A program made the position numbers and the translations under genes. From NCBI RefSeq assembly GCF_007293315.1, contig NZ_VLXZ01000012.1, positions 1 to 64,000 on the forward strand: a stretch of DNA of 64,000 bases, in the 5' to 3' direction. This DNA comes from Alkalicoccobacillus porphyridii (GTDB lineage Bacteria > Bacillota > Bacilli > Bacillales > Bacillaceae_D). Within the stretch, counting starts at the first letter, position 1. The number at the start of each line of letters is the position of its first letter. The notes beneath the pieces were generated by a model. It did not search any database. It saw only the letters and a list, made by a program, of their open reading frames with translations, and was not told where the DNA came from. Below, one piece after another: positions 18,803 to 30,025 of this stretch.

Positions 18803-20209
18803 TTACATAATGTGAATTGGTGATCCAAGGGCTACTTCTGCAGCTTCCATTGTGATCTCACCAAGTGTTGGATGCGCGTGAATAGTAAGAGCGATATCTT
18901 CCGCCGTCATACCTGTTTCAATCGCTAGTCCAAGCTCTGCAATCACATCAGAGGCATTTACACCAGCCACCTGAGCTCCGATTAGTAGTCCATCCTCTTT
19001 ACGAGTGATAAGCTTCATGAAGCCCTCTGTATCGTTAAGAGATAAAGCACGTCCATTCGCAGCATATGGGAATTTAGATGCTTTCACATCATAGCCAGCT
19101 TCTTTAGCTTCTGCTTCTGTATAACCTACCGTTGCAAGCTCTGGATCAGAGAAGCACACTGCAGGAATACCAAGATAATCAATCTCAGCTTTTTCACCAG
19201 CAATAACCTCTGCAGCTACTTTTCCTTCGTATGAAGCCTTGTGCGCAAGCGCAGGTCCTTCAACGATGTCTCCAATAGCAAAGATGTTCTTTACGCTAGT
19301 GCGGGTTTGCTTATCAATTTTGATTAGACCACGATCAGTCATCTCAATACCGATACCTTCTAAACCAAGTTCCTCAGTGTTTGCCTTACGTCCAACTGTC
19401 ACTAATAGGTAGTCTGCATCAATTGTTTGCTCTTCGCCATCAATCTCAGCTTTCACTTTTACACCATCAGCTGACTCTTCCACTCCAAGAGCCTTTGCTC
19501 CTGTATGAATGGTAACGTTGTTCTTCTTAAGGCGTTTTTCTACAAGCTTTGCCATTTGCTTTTCAAAGCCTGGAAGAATCTGTTTAAGTCCTTCAATGAT
19601 GGTTACTTCAGATCCTAGGTTTGAATAAGCACCAGCCAACTCAACTCCGATGTATCCACCACCGATTACAACAAGCTTCTTAGGGATTTCTTTAAGAGCA
19701 AGTGCCCCCGTTGAACTGATTACACGATCCGTGAATTTAAAATCAGGAAGCTCAATTGGGCTTGAGCCAGTCGCGATAATGCAATTCTTAAATTTATACG
19801 TTGTAGCGCTGTTTTCATCAGCAACCTTCACCGTATCTTCAGAAGAGAAATAAGCCTCTCCTTGTACGTAATCAATTTTATTACCTTTGAATAGCCCTTG
19901 TACCCCACCAGTCAGCTTGTCTACAACAGAAGCTTTCCACTCTTGGACTTTCTCAAAGTTAACTGATACGTTCTCTGCAACAATTCCAATATCATCAGAG
20001 TGCTGAGCAGTGTGGAACTTATGTCCTGCAGAAATTAATGCTTTGGAAGGTATACAACCTACATTTAGGCAAACCCCGCCGATTGTCCCTTTTTCTACTA
20101 CGGTTACTTTTTGGCCAAGCTGGGCAGCACGAATTGCTGCCACATAGCCTCCTGGACCAGAACCGATAACCAGTGTATCTACTTCATTTGCGAAATCTCC
20201 TACAACCAT
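18803..20209 (-). CDS. pdhD: Dihydrolipoamide dehydrogenase (E3)
   Basis: Flavoprotein that reoxidises lipoyl groups of pyruvate (and other 2-oxoacid) dehydrogenase complexes, passing electrons to NAD. 468 residues, usual length. Seen: N-terminal FAD motif GSGPGG (16-21), redox disulfide in GGVCLNVGC (C47, C52), NAD-binding GGGYIGVE, and the C-terminal His-Glu pair in HAHPTLGE. It lies four bases after pdhC with its ribosome site inside the end of pdhC. Last gene of the pdh operon; the terminator comes from a repeat element. Confidence 0.97.
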   Translation of the reverse strand: MVVGDFANEVDTLVIGSGPGGYVAAIRAAQLGQKVTVVEKGTIGGVCLNVGCIPSKALISAGHKFHTAQHSDDIGIVAENVSVNFEKVQEWKASVVDKLTGGVQGLFKGNKIDYVQGEAYFSSEDTVKVADENSATTYKFKNCIIATGSSPIELPDFKFTDRVISSTGALALKEIPKKLVVIGGGYIGVELAGAYSNLGSEVTIIEGLKQILPGFEKQMAKLVEKRLKKNNVTIHTGAKALGVEESADGVKVKAEIDGEEQTIDADYLLVTVGRKANTEELGLEGIGIEMTDRGLIKIDKQTRTSVKNIFAIGDIVEGPALAHKASYEGKVAAEVIAGEKAEIDYLGIPAVCFSDPELATVGYTEAEAKEAGYDVKASKFPYAANGRALSLNDTEGFMKLITRKEDGLLIGAQVAGVNASDVIAELGLAIETGMTAEDIALTIHAHPTLGEITMEAAEVALGSPIHIM

Positions 20210-20213
20210 TTGT

Positions 20214-21509
20214 TTAACCCTCCATTAATAGTAATTGTGGATCGTTTAACAAGCGTTTTACATGATTAACTGCATTTTGAGCGGTTACTCCATCAATTAG
20301 ACGGTGGTCATAACTGAATGAAAGTGCAAGCATGGTAGCTACAACAACTTCACCATTCTTAACGACTGCCTTATCTTCAATACGACCAATACCTAGAATA
20401 GCTACTTCCGGATGATTAATAACTGGTGTAAACCATTGGCCACGAGCTGAACCAAGGTTTGAGATCGTGATAGATCCACCTTTCATTTCAGCGCTAGATA
20501 GCTTACCATCACGTGCTTTTACAGCTAAATCATTGATATCATCAGCAAGCTCATAGATAGACTTACGATCCGCATTTTTCACAACTGGAACAACAAGACC
20601 TTGCTCTGTATCAGCCGCAATACCAACATTGAAGTATTTTTTGTAAACAATCTCTTGAGCATCATCATCAATAGATGCATTAAGAGCTGGATACTTCTTA
20701 ATAGCAGAAGTAAGTGCCTTTACAACGTAAGGTAGGTACGTTAGCTTAGTGCCTTGTTCTGCAGCTTGCTCTTTGTACTGCTTACGATGAGCAACAAGAT
20801 TTGTTACTTCAATTTCATCTAAATGCGTTACGTGTGGAGCCGTATGCTTAGAGTTAACCATCGCTTTTGCGATCGCTTTACGAATTCCTTTAAGTGGTAC
20901 ACGCTCTTCAAGCTCTCCACCTTCAGTGACTGCTGTTTGCTCAGATGAAGTTGAAGCTGCTTTTTCTTCCTTCTCTTCCGTGGCTTGGCTTGTCTCTTCA
21001 GCCTGATCGCCAGAAAGATAAGCTTCGATGTCTTCTTTAAGTACGCGTCCGTTCTTGCCAGATCCCTTTACAGCTTGGATCTTAACATCTTTTTCACGAG
21101 CGAACTTACGCACAGAAGGCATAGCAATGACACGACTGTCATCATTCGATTCGTCAGCCTGCTCGTCTTTTGAGTCGTCTGAAGAAGTCTCTTCTTTTTT
21201 AGATGAAGCTTCTTCTTTAGGAGCTTCCTCCTCTTTAGAATCTTCTTCTTTAGAAGGCTCTGCATCACCAGATCCGTCATCTATCGTTAGAATGACATCC
21301 CCAACATAGCTAACTGTTCCTTCTTCGACCTTAACTTCAATGATCTTACCATCAACCGGAGAAGGAAGTTCAACAACAGATTTGTCGTTTTGTACTTCTA
21401 AAAGGATATCATCCTCTTTTACTTCATCTCCTGCTTTTACAAACCACTTAACGATTTCACCTTCGTGGATACCTTCACCCACTTCAGGAAGTTTATATTC
21501 ATATGCCAA
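20214..21509 (-). CDS. pdhC: Pyruvate dehydrogenase E2, dihydrolipoyl acetyltransferase
   Basis: Core acyltransferase of the pyruvate dehydrogenase complex, transferring acetyl from lipoate to CoA. 431 residues with one lipoyl domain (1-77, lipoyl lysine K43 in VQNDKSV), a strongly acidic E/D/S-rich linker (about 80-125), a peripheral-subunit binding domain (about 128-168, [11 protein letters not shown]) and the catalytic domain ending with [11 protein letters not shown] containing the active-site histidine. A 149-bp gap separates it from pdhB, unlike the tight pdhA-pdhB spacing, leaving room for an internal promoter. Confidence 0.97.
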   Translation of the reverse strand: MAYEYKLPEVGEGIHEGEIVKWFVKAGDEVKEDDILLEVQNDKSVVELPSPVDGKIIEVKVEEGTVSYVGDVILTIDDGSGDAEPSKEEDSKEEEAPKEEASSKKEETSSDDSKDEQADESNDDSRVIAMPSVRKFAREKDVKIQAVKGSGKNGRVLKEDIEAYLSGDQAEETSQATEEKEEKAASTSSEQTAVTEGGELEERVPLKGIRKAIAKAMVNSKHTAPHVTHLDEIEVTNLVAHRKQYKEQAAEQGTKLTYLPYVVKALTSAIKKYPALNASIDDDAQEIVYKKYFNVGIAADTEQGLVVPVVKNADRKSIYELADDINDLAVKARDGKLSSAEMKGGSITISNLGSARGQWFTPVINHPEVAILGIGRIEDKAVVKNGEVVVATMLALSFSYDHRLIDGVTAQNAVNHVKRLLNDPQLLLMEG

Positions 21510-21658
21510 GCCAAAGCGCCTCCTTCATTATAACTTGAATACTCCTCGCTTAAAAGGAAAGAACGACACTAAGTGACAGATATTCGACATGCACAAGACA
21601 GCCTAATGACAATCACCTAGTTTCGTTTCCTTTTAAACTAAGAGCTGATTCATTTTTA

Positions 21659-22636
21659 TTAGAAATTAATAACTTGTTTTGCTTTTTCAACAATATCCTT
21701 GTGGTTAGGCAGCCACAGATCTTCAGCTGTCGCAAAAGCATATACTGTATCTGGTGCTGTAACACGTAGGACAGGCGCTTCTAGAGAAAGAATTGCACGC
21801 TCTGTGATTTCAGAAACGACGTTCGCTGCAATTCCTGCTTGTTTTTGTGCCTCTTGTACAACAATTGCACGGTTTGTTTTTTCAACAGAAGCGATGACTG
21901 TTTCAACGTCAAATGGGCTGATTGTCATTAAATCAATAACTTCCGCCTCGATACCATCTTCCGTAAGCTCATCAGCTGCTTTTAATGAAGCTTGTACCAT
22001 TGCACCGTAAGCTACAATTGTAATGTCTTTACCTTCGCGCTTAATATCTGCTTTTCCAAGCTCAATTGTATATTCTTCCTCAGGAACCTCCTGGCGGAAT
22101 GAACGGTACAACTTCATATGCTCTAGGAACACAACAGGATCATTATCACGAATAGCAGAAATGATTAACCCTTTTGCATCATAAGGATTTGAAGGGATGA
22201 CCACTTTAAGACCTGGAGTCTGAGCCATAAGACCTTCTAAAGAATCAGCGTGCATTTCAGGAGTTTTTACGCCGCCCCCAAATGGAGAACGAACAGTAAT
22301 TGGCATTGTTTGAGTGCCACCTGAACGGTAACGCCAGCGAGACATTTGACCTGCAACTGAATCAAATACTTCAAATACAAACCCAAAGAATTGAATTTCC
22401 ATTACAGGACGATGATCCGTTAAAGCAAGTCCAATTGCTAATCCACCGATACCTGATTCAGCAAGTGGTGTATCAAATACACGATCCTCACCAAATTCTT
22501 TTTGAAGGTTTTCTGTTACACGGAATACTCCTCCGTTGTTACCAACATCTTCCCCAAAAACTAATACGTCTTCATTGTTTTTTAGCTCGTTACGGAGACC
22601 GTCCGTAATAGCTTGAGCCATTGTCCAATTACCCAT
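21659..22636 (-). CDS. pdhB: Pyruvate dehydrogenase E1 component, beta subunit
   Basis: Beta half of the thiamine-diphosphate E1 decarboxylase. 325 residues, matching family length, with the transketolase pyrimidine-binding domain ([17 protein letters not shown] near the N-terminus) and the C-terminal transketolase domain. It forms an alpha2beta2 enzyme with PdhA. Starts three bases after pdhA, so the two subunits are made in step. Confidence 0.97.
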   Translation of the reverse strand: MGNWTMAQAITDGLRNELKNNEDVLVFGEDVGNNGGVFRVTENLQKEFGEDRVFDTPLAESGIGGLAIGLALTDHRPVMEIQFFGFVFEVFDSVAGQMSRWRYRSGGTQTMPITVRSPFGGGVKTPEMHADSLEGLMAQTPGLKVVIPSNPYDAKGLIISAIRDNDPVVFLEHMKLYRSFRQEVPEEEYTIELGKADIKREGKDITIVAYGAMVQASLKAADELTEDGIEAEVIDLMTISPFDVETVIASVEKTNRAIVVQEAQKQAGIAANVVSEITERAILSLEAPVLRVTAPDTVYAFATAEDLWLPNHKDIVEKAKQVINF

Positions 22637-22639
22637 GAC

Positions 22640-23743
<1,104 letters not shown>

Positions 23744-23848
23744 TCATTTTCACATTCGCATCTGTCCGCATCTTATTGTGCAATAAACTATAAGAGCTCA
23801 TTCAATTAGGATACCCATTGTATACAGTTCCATAACCTATTACATTGT

Positions 23849-23868
23849 GTTTCAAACGTTTTTGAAAC
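23849..23868. promoter_or_regulatory. 8-bp inverted repeat in pdhA leader
   Basis: GTTTCAAA and TTTGAAAC are perfect inverted arms around a 4-bp centre. It lies between the predicted pdh promoter and pdhA. It recalls a CcpA cre site in centre (ACGTTT) but lacks the TG...CA ends, so the protein that might bind is unknown. Confidence 0.4.
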
Positions 23869-23985
23869 AGCTTGTTGCTCGGGTTAATCTCTACAGACAA
23901 ACAGCGATTAAAAACCATTTAGATCTGAAGTATAAACTGTATCAGTTAAATAAATGAAACAGTAATACACCCCTCTACTTGATCT

Positions 23986-24014
23986 AGTCTACCTTACAGT
24001 CTATATCCAGTCAA
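23986..24014 (-). promoter_or_regulatory. Putative sigma-A promoter of pdhABCD
   Basis: On the minus strand TTGACT (24014-24009) and TAGACT (23991-23986) are separated by exactly 17 bp. This would give a leader of about 245 nt before pdhA. The 400-bp region between pdhA and ykyA holds no gene. Confidence 0.5.
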
Positions 24015-24136
24015 TTCTTTTGTTTGTTTAGAATGACAACCTATAAAAATTAAGCAATTATCAATCAAAAATACAAACTGTGTTATACAGCACATGTAAT
24101 TATACTGGTACAGTTTTCAAAAAAAATCAGACAAGA

Positions 24137-24790
24137 TCATTCGTTATATTCAATGTCTAAACCCGCAGCTTCATAAAAGGATTTTTTCAATTCATTGTAT
24201 GTATCCGTCTGATTGTTAAATTCTTCTGTCGCTTCAGTAATTTGTGAGTACTTCTCATTTACTTTTTCAATCTGCTCCTCCAGCTCGTCAATATTCAAGT
24301 CCTCTTGAGCTAGTAACTGAAATAATTCAAAGTCAAGATCCAATGACTCACTATAGTGACTATAAATTGAGTCGTAGCTTTCGTAACGGGTCTCCATCGC
24401 TTCTTGAACTTGCTCGGCTAAATCTCTTGTTTCTTGATCTTCAAGACTGTCAAATTCATCTTGGGCTTGTGAAGCTTCTTCGTACCCTGCCTCAATGCCT
24501 GCACGTTCTTCCTCCAATAATTCTCTTCTGTGTTCTATTGATTCTTGAGCTTGTTCTGTTAACGATACAATGGTGTCGTACTCGTCCATTCCAAGAAGAA
24601 TAATTTCCTCATACCATTCTTGTTCCTGTTCTTCTGCTTGCTGCAGCTGCGATTGCTGCTCAGCAAAAACAGACTCTTCTTCCACCGCTGCTTCAAAATG
24701 ATTATATATCGTTTCTTCAGGATTTGTACTGCATGCCGTTAACAGCATACCTAATGAAATAACAGACATGACTTGTATTGGTCTTTTCAT
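24137..24790 (-). CDS. ykyA: YkyA-like lipoprotein
   Basis: A 217-residue exported lipoprotein with lipobox MLLTAC (cysteine 20) and a long, acidic, helical/coiled-coil mature region rich in E, Q and S. It matches the YkyA family (putative cell-wall-associated lipoprotein), which in B. subtilis lies just upstream of pdhA, as here. Function is not established. The gene has GAGGAGG before the ATG and is transcribed in the pdh direction, though the 400-bp gap and likely promoter suggest it is separate from pdhA. Confidence 0.82.
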   Translation of the reverse strand: MKRPIQVMSVISLGMLLTACSTNPEETIYNHFEAAVEEESVFAEQQSQLQQAEEQEQEWYEEIILLGMDEYDTIVSLTEQAQESIEHRRELLEEERAGIEAGYEEASQAQDEFDSLEDQETRDLAEQVQEAMETRYESYDSIYSHYSESLDLDFELFQLLAQEDLNIDELEEQIEKVNEKYSQITEATEEFNNQTDTYNELKKSFYEAAGLDIEYNE

Positions 24791-24966
24791 TTAAAGTCCT
24801 CCTCTTTTACATCCTCTAAAGTTTGACACACCTTAAGAAAGCCCGTCAATTCATAAGGGAAAACATTAACTTTTTAATCTAGGCATCAGTCCAACCAGAA
24901 ATAAAAATTGTGCATATGGTAAGAGTGAATCGTCTAGTAGGCGATATATTAAAGGAGGTCATTAAA

Positions 24967-25143
24967 ATGGGTTATGGATATGGTGGACATTGTAACGAAT
25001 GTTACGATCCTTGTGGATACGGCTATGGTGGGCCTGTAGGTGGATATGGTCAGGAAAAATGCGGAAACGGCTTTGCTATTATTGTCGTTCTGTTTATCCT
25101 ATTAATCATCGTCGGAGCATGTGGACTTGGTGGATATAAATAA
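24967..25143 (+). CDS. YjcZ-family small sporulation-type protein
   Basis: A 58-residue protein with a Gly/Tyr/Cys-rich N-terminal half (repeated GYG units, four cysteines) and a C-terminal hydrophobic segment with the family signature [15 protein letters not shown]. This pattern is typical of YjcZ-family proteins found in spores or sporulating Bacillus; the precise role is unknown. Start ATG 24967 has AAAGGAGGTCATTAAA upstream; an earlier in-frame ATG at 24910 lacks such a site. A hairpin terminator follows. Confidence 0.85.
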   Translation: MGYGYGGHCNECYDPCGYGYGGPVGGYGQEKCGNGFAIIVVLFILLIIVGACGLGGYK

Positions 25144-25150
25144 GATCCAT

Positions 25151-25175
25151 TAACTCGGGGCATCATGCCCCAGTT
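25151..25175 (+). terminator. Terminator after YjcZ-type gene
   Basis: Hairpin TAACT-GGGGC / GCCCC-AGTTA with small bulges directly after the stop codon; T-run GACTTTTTG follows shortly after. Confidence 0.7.
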
Positions 25176-25253
25176 ACATAGACTTTTTGAAAAGAACTTG
25201 CTATTTCAGCCACTTCTTTTTAAAGTAAAGCTAGAGAAAAAGGAGTGAACACT

Positions 25254-25793
25254 ATGTTAACAGCAAATGATATTATTCGTGAAGGCGATCCTGTACTTAG
25301 ACAGGTGGCAGAACCTGTTGCTTTACCTTTATCAGATGAGGATCGTGCGACACTTGAAGATATGCTCGAATATTTAATAAATAGTCAAGACCCCGACCTT
25401 GCAGAGCAATATGACTTACGCCCAGGGATAGGCCTGGCTGCGCCACAAATCGGAGTGTCAAAACGGATGTTTGCTCTACATCTAATTGATGAAAAAGATC
25501 AGGAATATAGCCTAGGCTTAATTAACCCGAAGATTGTCAGTCATTCAGTAGAAGAAACACATCTTGAACACGGAGAAGGCTGTTTATCAGTTGATCGATC
25601 CATCGAAGGCGCAGTTCCACGCTATTCACGCATTACTATTAAAGCTACAACGTTGGATGGTGAAAACATTCGCCTGCGACTACGTGGCATAGCAGCCATT
25701 GCTTTTCAACATGAATTAGATCATTTAAATGGCATCATGTTTTATGATCGTATAGAAGGCTTTGAAGATCCATTAAAAAAAGACCTTAGCTAA
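25254..25793 (+). CDS. def: Peptide deformylase
   Basis: Metalloenzyme that removes the formyl group from new polypeptides at the ribosome. 179 residues from ATG 25254 (AAGGAG eight bases upstream). All three motifs are intact: GIGLAAPQ (58-65), EGCLSV (108-113, metal-binding Cys) and QHELDH (152-157, two metal His plus catalytic Glu). The insert typical of Gram-positive type-2 enzymes is present, as in B. subtilis DefB (YkrB). A copy of the dispersed repeat follows, and its hairpin would terminate the transcript. Confidence 0.96.
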   Translation: MLTANDIIREGDPVLRQVAEPVALPLSDEDRATLEDMLEYLINSQDPDLAEQYDLRPGIGLAAPQIGVSKRMFALHLIDEKDQEYSLGLINPKIVSHSVEETHLEHGEGCLSVDRSIEGAVPRYSRITIKATTLDGENIRLRLRGIAAIAFQHELDHLNGIMFYDRIEGFEDPLKKDLS

Positions 25794-25849
25794 AAAGTAA
25801 ACCATCTATCAAATCATTACCGTTCTTTCTTCATAAGGAAACCTGTAGA

Positions 25850-26351
25850 GGCTGGGACAAAAGAATTATAACTAATCTAAAAGCTGAAGAATGTTGGAGT
25901 TTCTCCATTCATTGTTCGGCTTTTTTATTGCACAAATAAGGATAGATGTTACTCTTTGATACACTTCATACGCTTAAGTACATAAAGAAAATGGAGATTA
26001 TCTGAGTTACAGTTCTTCGATTGTCGCTCCCGAAAATGGGGGCATGCTTACCGCGGGAAGGTATTGAGCTAACGGGCTTCGCCCTTTTATCTCAATGAAC
26101 CTTTTCATCCCGCAGGTGTCAGCCCTCCATTTTCGTCCGCTTGGTGAGTGGCGGGCATCAAGGATATGAGAGGTGACTTACGCAGAGTCTACGTAACTTT
26201 CCTACATAAGAAGTTGATTTTAACATGAAGGATGTAGCAAGGGAGAGCAATATAGTTCACCTTCTAAAGGTCAGCACATGGCGGTCCATTTTACAGTAGT
26301 TAGATCGTTCGTCTTTTTATAGATATAGTTCTTTGTAGTTCTGTCCCAGCC
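25850..26351. repeat. Most complete copy of dispersed MITE-like intergenic repeat
   Basis: About 500 bp with imperfect terminal inverted repeats: it opens with GGCTGGGACA followed by an AGAATTATAACTA-type block and closes with the complementary TGTCCCAGCC preceded by TATAGTTCTTTGTAGTTC. Inside the left end is a long hairpin (25877-25924) resembling a terminator. The middle and right hold the GCTCCCGAAAATGGGGGCATGC and AACTTTCCTACATAAGAAGT blocks. No transposase gene. Lies between def and a small peptide gene. Confidence 0.75.
25877..25924 (+). terminator. Repeat-derived terminator of def
   Basis: Imperfect hairpin (AAAAGCTGAAGAATG ... CATTGTTCGGCTTTTTT) about 85 bp beyond the def stop, ending in a T run. 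Confidence 0.75.
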
Positions 26352-26476
26352 ACTACCTTATGTTTGTAGACTTCACATCAAGTTAGCTAAATTTTCCTGT
26401 AGCTTATTCCTTCCATTTACACATACTAGACCTAACAAATGGATGATCACAATGAATGGGTGGAAAGGAGATCATT

Positions 26477-26554
26477 ATGCTACGTAAATTAAAAGAAAAG
26501 CTGATAAAAGGCTGTAGAAATTTATTGCCTAAAAGTCGATTGCTCGAAGTTTAA
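26477..26554 (+). CDS. Candidate 25-residue cationic peptide
   Basis: A short frame starting ATG 26477 with an excellent ribosome site (GGAAAGGAGATCATT). It encodes 25 residues beginning MLRKLKEKLIKGC and ending PKSRLLEV; nine are basic, one is cysteine, and the first half would make an amphipathic helix. It lies between the repeat and rpoY. No homologue is recognised. The strong start site is the main support; a chance frame of this size cannot be ruled out. A perfect 14-bp palindrome, AAACAAATTTGTTT, lies just after it (26559-26572). Confidence 0.45.
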   Translation: MLRKLKEKLIKGCRNLLPKSRLLEV

Positions 26555-26692
26555 AATGAAACAAATTTGTTTAAAATGAAATGCTATAGTTGTTAACTCA
26601 GATGAAATTATCTTATTTAGAAAAAGAATCAATGAAATAAATAAGGCATTGCTTTATAATAGAAAGTAAACAATGTCTAAGGAGAGGTAAGA

Positions 26693-26905
26693 ATGAGTAT
26701 TTTTAAAGTGTTTTTTCAAGAATCAGCCACTGAAGTGCCAGTGCGTGAGTGGACGAGATCGGTTTATGTAGAAGGTGAGACGGAAGCGGACGTTCGCAAA
26801 AAACTAGCTTCCCGCCAATATAATATTGAATTTGTAACATTACTCTCTGGGGCTCATCTTGACTATGAGCAAAATCAAGAAGATTTTAAAACGGAGTCTG
26901 TTTAA
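26693..26905 (+). CDS. rpoY: RNA polymerase epsilon subunit
   Basis: A 70-residue acidic protein of the YkzG/RpoY family, the epsilon subunit found with Firmicute RNA polymerase; proposed roles include protection of the enzyme from phage inhibitors. It has the family layout starting MSIFKVFFQ and ending in an acidic tail. AAGGAGAGG lies upstream of the ATG. It is directly followed by rnjA (three-base gap), the conserved pairing in Bacillus. Confidence 0.93.
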   Translation: MSIFKVFFQESATEVPVREWTRSVYVEGETEADVRKKLASRQYNIEFVTLLSGAHLDYEQNQEDFKTESV

Positions 26906-26908
26906 TTA

Positions 26909-28576
26909 ATGAAACAGACTAAAAACAATCAAACAGCTGTATTTGCATTAGGTGGATTGGGCGAAATCGGAAAAAATACCTACGCCGTTCAATTCCAAGA
27001 TGAAATTATTTTAATTGATGCCGGAATTATGTTTCCAGAGGACGAACTTCTCGGTATTGATTATGTGATACCGGATTACTCATATTTGGTTAAAAACGAA
27101 GACAAAATTAAAGGACTCTTTATCACCCATGGTCATGAGGATCATATTGGTGGTGTTCCTTATTTATTAAAAGCCGTTAATGTTCCTATTTACGGAGGTA
27201 AGCTTGCACTTGGATTATTAAAGGGAAAACTTGAAGAGCATGGTTTGCTGCGCTCCGCCAAACTGCACCCTATTCAAGAGGATGAGGTTGTGAAATTCAC
27301 AAAAACCTCTGTGTCCTTTTTCCGGACAACCCACAGTATTCCAGATGCGTATGGAATTGTTGTAAAGACTCCTCCAGGCAATATCGTACATACGGGTGAC
27401 TTTAAATTTGATTTTACGCCTGTTGGTGAACCTGCTAACTTAACCAAGATGGCCAAAATTGGTGAAGAAGGCGTACTTTGCCTGCTTTCTGATAGTACAA
27501 ATAGTGAGATTCCAGAATTTACGATGTCAGAGCGTAAGGTTGGAGAAAGTATCGATGGTGTCTTCAGAAAAGTGGACGGACGAATCATTTTTGCAACGTT
27601 TGCATCGAATATCCATCGACTACAACAGGTTATTGAATCTGCTGTGCAGCATGGACGTAAAGTCGCTGTCTTTGGACGAAGTATGGAGTCTGCGATTACA
27701 ATCGGTCAAGAGCTTGGATACATTAAAGCACCTAAACAGACCTTTATTGACTACTCTCAGCTAAATAAGCTGCCAGATAGTCAAGTCGTTATTCTTTGTA
27801 CAGGTAGCCAAGGTGAACCAATGGCCGCTCTATCTCGCATTGCCTTTGGTACCCACCGTCAGATTCAGATTATTCCTGGTGATACGGTTGTATTCTCATC
27901 TTCACCAATTCCAGGCAACACATTAAGCGTGAGCAAAACGATTAACCAACTCTATCGTGCAGGTGCAAATGTCATTCATGGTCCATTAAGTGATATTCAC
28001 ACTTCTGGACATGGTGGACAAGAAGAACAGAAGCTTATGCTCCGTTTGATGAAGCCAAAGTATTTTCTACCCATTCACGGAGAGTATCGTATGTTAAAAA
28101 TGCACTCTAAGCTTGCACAGGATTGTGGAGTAGAGCCTGAAAACTGCTTTATCATGGATAACGGCGATGTATTGGCCCTTCACCCTGATGAGGCTGGTAT
28201 TACTGGCAAAGTCCCATCAGGTTCAGTATATGTGGATGGGAACGGCATTGGGGACATTGGGAACATTGTCCTGCGCGACAGACGAATTCTATCTGAAGAA
28301 GGCCTCGTGATTATTGTGGTTAGCTTGAATATGAAAGAATTTAAAGTAACAGCTGGACCAGATATTATTTCTCGTGGATTTGTTTATATGCGTGAATCCA
28401 GTGATTTAATTCACGAAGCGCAAAAGCTACTTGCAAAGCATTTAGATGACGTGATGGAACGCAAAACCAATCAATGGTCTGAAATTAAAAATGAATTGGC
28501 TGATACCCTTGGACCGTTTTTATACGAACGGACGAAGCGTAAGCCGATGATCCTTCCAATCATTATGGAAGTATAA
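26909..28576 (+). CDS. rnjA: Ribonuclease J1
   Basis: Essential-type 5'-to-3' exo- and endoribonuclease of the metallo-beta-lactamase/beta-CASP class, central in mRNA decay and 5' processing. 555 residues, same as B. subtilis. The metal-binding motif HGHEDH (74-79) is intact, with further ligands in [10 protein letters not shown] and the beta-CASP region SGHGGQEE and PIHGEYRM. Cotranscribed with rpoY. A strong terminator lies just after the stop. Confidence 0.98.
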   Translation: MKQTKNNQTAVFALGGLGEIGKNTYAVQFQDEIILIDAGIMFPEDELLGIDYVIPDYSYLVKNEDKIKGLFITHGHEDHIGGVPYLLKAVNVPIYGGKLALGLLKGKLEEHGLLRSAKLHPIQEDEVVKFTKTSVSFFRTTHSIPDAYGIVVKTPPGNIVHTGDFKFDFTPVGEPANLTKMAKIGEEGVLCLLSDSTNSEIPEFTMSERKVGESIDGVFRKVDGRIIFATFASNIHRLQQVIESAVQHGRKVAVFGRSMESAITIGQELGYIKAPKQTFIDYSQLNKLPDSQVVILCTGSQGEPMAALSRIAFGTHRQIQIIPGDTVVFSSSPIPGNTLSVSKTINQLYRAGANVIHGPLSDIHTSGHGGQEEQKLMLRLMKPKYFLPIHGEYRMLKMHSKLAQDCGVEPENCFIMDNGDVLALHPDEAGITGKVPSGSVYVDGNGIGDIGNIVLRDRRILSEEGLVIIVVSLNMKEFKVTAGPDIISRGFVYMRESSDLIHEAQKLLAKHLDDVMERKTNQWSEIKNELADTLGPFLYERTKRKPMILPIIMEV

Positions 28577-28582
28577 AACATA

Positions 28583-28621
28583 AAAAACGAGGTGGACTCT
28601 TGAGTAGTCCACCTCGTTTTT
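28583..28621 (+). terminator. Terminator of rpoY-rnjA
   Basis: Perfect 16-bp stem (AAAAACGAGGTGGACT and complement) with a 7-nt loop and T-rich tail. Confidence 0.93.
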
Positions 28622-28639
28622 ATTTATCTGTTATCTTAC

Positions 28640-29092
28640 TTATTCCTTAATTCCTAACACTCGGTTCACACGCTTTGTTAGCATTTTCATGCCACCGCCA
28701 CCTGCTTGGAAATGACGTAACTGACCTTCCTCATCAAAAACATAGTAGGCCGGTACATATTCATTTTCAAACGCATCTGTTAGCTTATGCTCGTTATCAA
28801 CAAAAATTGGCTGATCAATCTCATGCTCAGCTGCCACTTTTTTAATTTCCTCAAGATCCAAATCCTTCTCAGAACGAGGCATGTGCACAGCAATAACATT
28901 TAACTGATCTTTATATTTGTCACGAAAATCATTAACGTTTGGCATTGCTTCCTTACAAAGCCCACAGCTAATGGACCAAAAGTGAATAAGAGTGGGCTTT
29001 GTGCCAACTAAATCTTCTTTAGTTAGCTGACCATTCAGCCATTCTGTGGCGCCTGTTAGTTCGGGCATTTGCGATCGTAATTTCAAGGCCAT
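28640..29092 (-). CDS. ykuV: Thiol-disulfide oxidoreductase (YkuV-like)
   Basis: A thioredoxin-fold protein of 150 residues with the redox motif in SCGLCKEAMP (CxxC = CGLC) and a cis-proline loop near VPAYYVFDEEG. It matches B. subtilis YkuV, a cytosolic thiol-disulfide isomerase/peroxiredoxin partner; no signal peptide is present from ATG 29092 (AAAGGAGAG upstream). A longer frame starting at 29140 has a hydrophobic N-terminus but no suitable ribosome site. Downstream partner of the peroxiredoxin ykuU. Confidence 0.88.
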   Translation of the reverse strand: MALKLRSQMPELTGATEWLNGQLTKEDLVGTKPTLIHFWSISCGLCKEAMPNVNDFRDKYKDQLNVIAVHMPRSEKDLDLEEIKKVAAEHEIDQPIFVDNEHKLTDAFENEYVPAYYVFDEEGQLRHFQAGGGGMKMLTKRVNRVLGIKE

Positions 29093-29122
29093 ATTTACTC
29101 TCTCCTTTTCAATTAAATAAAA

Positions 29123-29158
29123 GAAAAGGCCTAACAACACATCCTGCTAGACCTTTTC
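29123..29158 (-). terminator. Attenuator or terminator between ykuU and ykuV
   Basis: Hairpin GAAAAGGTCTA / TAGGCCTTTTC on the minus strand followed by a T-rich run. It would partly separate ykuU and ykuV expression. Confidence 0.6.
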
Positions 29159-29175
29159 ACCAACTCCTCTTTCAC

Positions 29176-29721
29176 TTATAGAGTTGCTTGACCTGGCTTC
29201 CAGTTTGCAGGGCAAAGGCCACCAGTTTGTAATGCTTGAAGCACACGTAGTGTTTCATCCACGTCACGACCGATATCGTTGTGGTTCACTACAGAATATT
29301 TTAATTCGCCTTCTGGATCAATAATGAACAATCCACGAAGTGCAACCCCTTCATCTTCAATTAGAACTCCATACTCACGAGAAACTGAGTGATTTGTATC
29401 GGCAGCTAGTGAATAATTTAGATCTCCTAGACCATTCTCATCACGAGACGTATTAATCCATGCTTTATGTGTGTGGATTGTATCTGTAGACACACCAACA
29501 ATCACAGCATCCAGATCTTCGAATTCATCATTACGATCACTTAGTGACGTAATTTCTGTTGGACATACAAACGTGAAGTCCATTGGATAGAAGAAAAGAA
29601 CCGTCCACTGATCATTTTTCATGTTTTCTTCTAAACTTACTCGTCCAAATTCTTTGTTTGGAAATACAGCCTCCATGTCAAACCTCGGAGCTTGCTTTCC
29701 TACCATACGCTTATCAGACAT
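29176..29721 (-). CDS. ykuU: 2-Cys peroxiredoxin (YkuU)
   Basis: AhpC/TSA-type thiol peroxidase that reduces hydrogen peroxide and organic peroxides. 181 residues with the peroxidatic cysteine in DFTFVCPTEI (about C53) and the resolving cysteine in GGLCPANW near the C-terminus. Likely paired with YkuV as the reducing partner. A sigma-A-like promoter is visible about 45 bp upstream. GGAGGAAA lies before the ATG. Confidence 0.93.
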   Translation of the reverse strand: MSDKRMVGKQAPRFDMEAVFPNKEFGRVSLEENMKNDQWTVLFFYPMDFTFVCPTEITSLSDRNDEFEDLDAVIVGVSTDTIHTHKAWINTSRDENGLGDLNYSLAADTNHSVSREYGVLIEDEGVALRGLFIIDPEGELKYSVVNHNDIGRDVDETLRVLQALQTGGLCPANWKPGQATL

Positions 29722-29765
29722 TCTACATTTCCTCCTTCAAATGGTTACAACTTTCTACATTCGCT

Positions 29766-29794
29766 ATTATAAAAGACACACTATTTTTAGTCAA
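29766..29794 (-). promoter_or_regulatory. Sigma-A promoter of ykuU
   Basis: Minus strand TTGACT (29794-29789), 17-bp spacer, TATAAT (29771-29766). Nearly consensus and well placed 45 bp before the ykuU start. The rest of the 300-bp gap to ykuT shows no gene. Confidence 0.75.
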
Positions 29795-30025
29795 TTTTAA
29801 TTAATAATGAATGTAAATTAGTCTATACATGCCAGAAAGTATTCTTTTAGTAGTGTACCCACTAAATCAAGGGTTAAACTACTGCAGACTGTCTTATTAT
29901 ACGTCTTATTTCTGAAATGAGAAAACAATATGCTCTCTTATTCTCATTAGGAATCATTTGAGATTCATAAATGCCTATGCTACGATTTAATGTGTGTCGA
30001 AATATCGTAAATGTTGTAGGAGCTG

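Noticed and set aside
20985-21309. Open frames opposite the acidic linker of pdhC
   Set aside because: They arise from the repetitive GAA/GAT codons of the linker and have no independent support.
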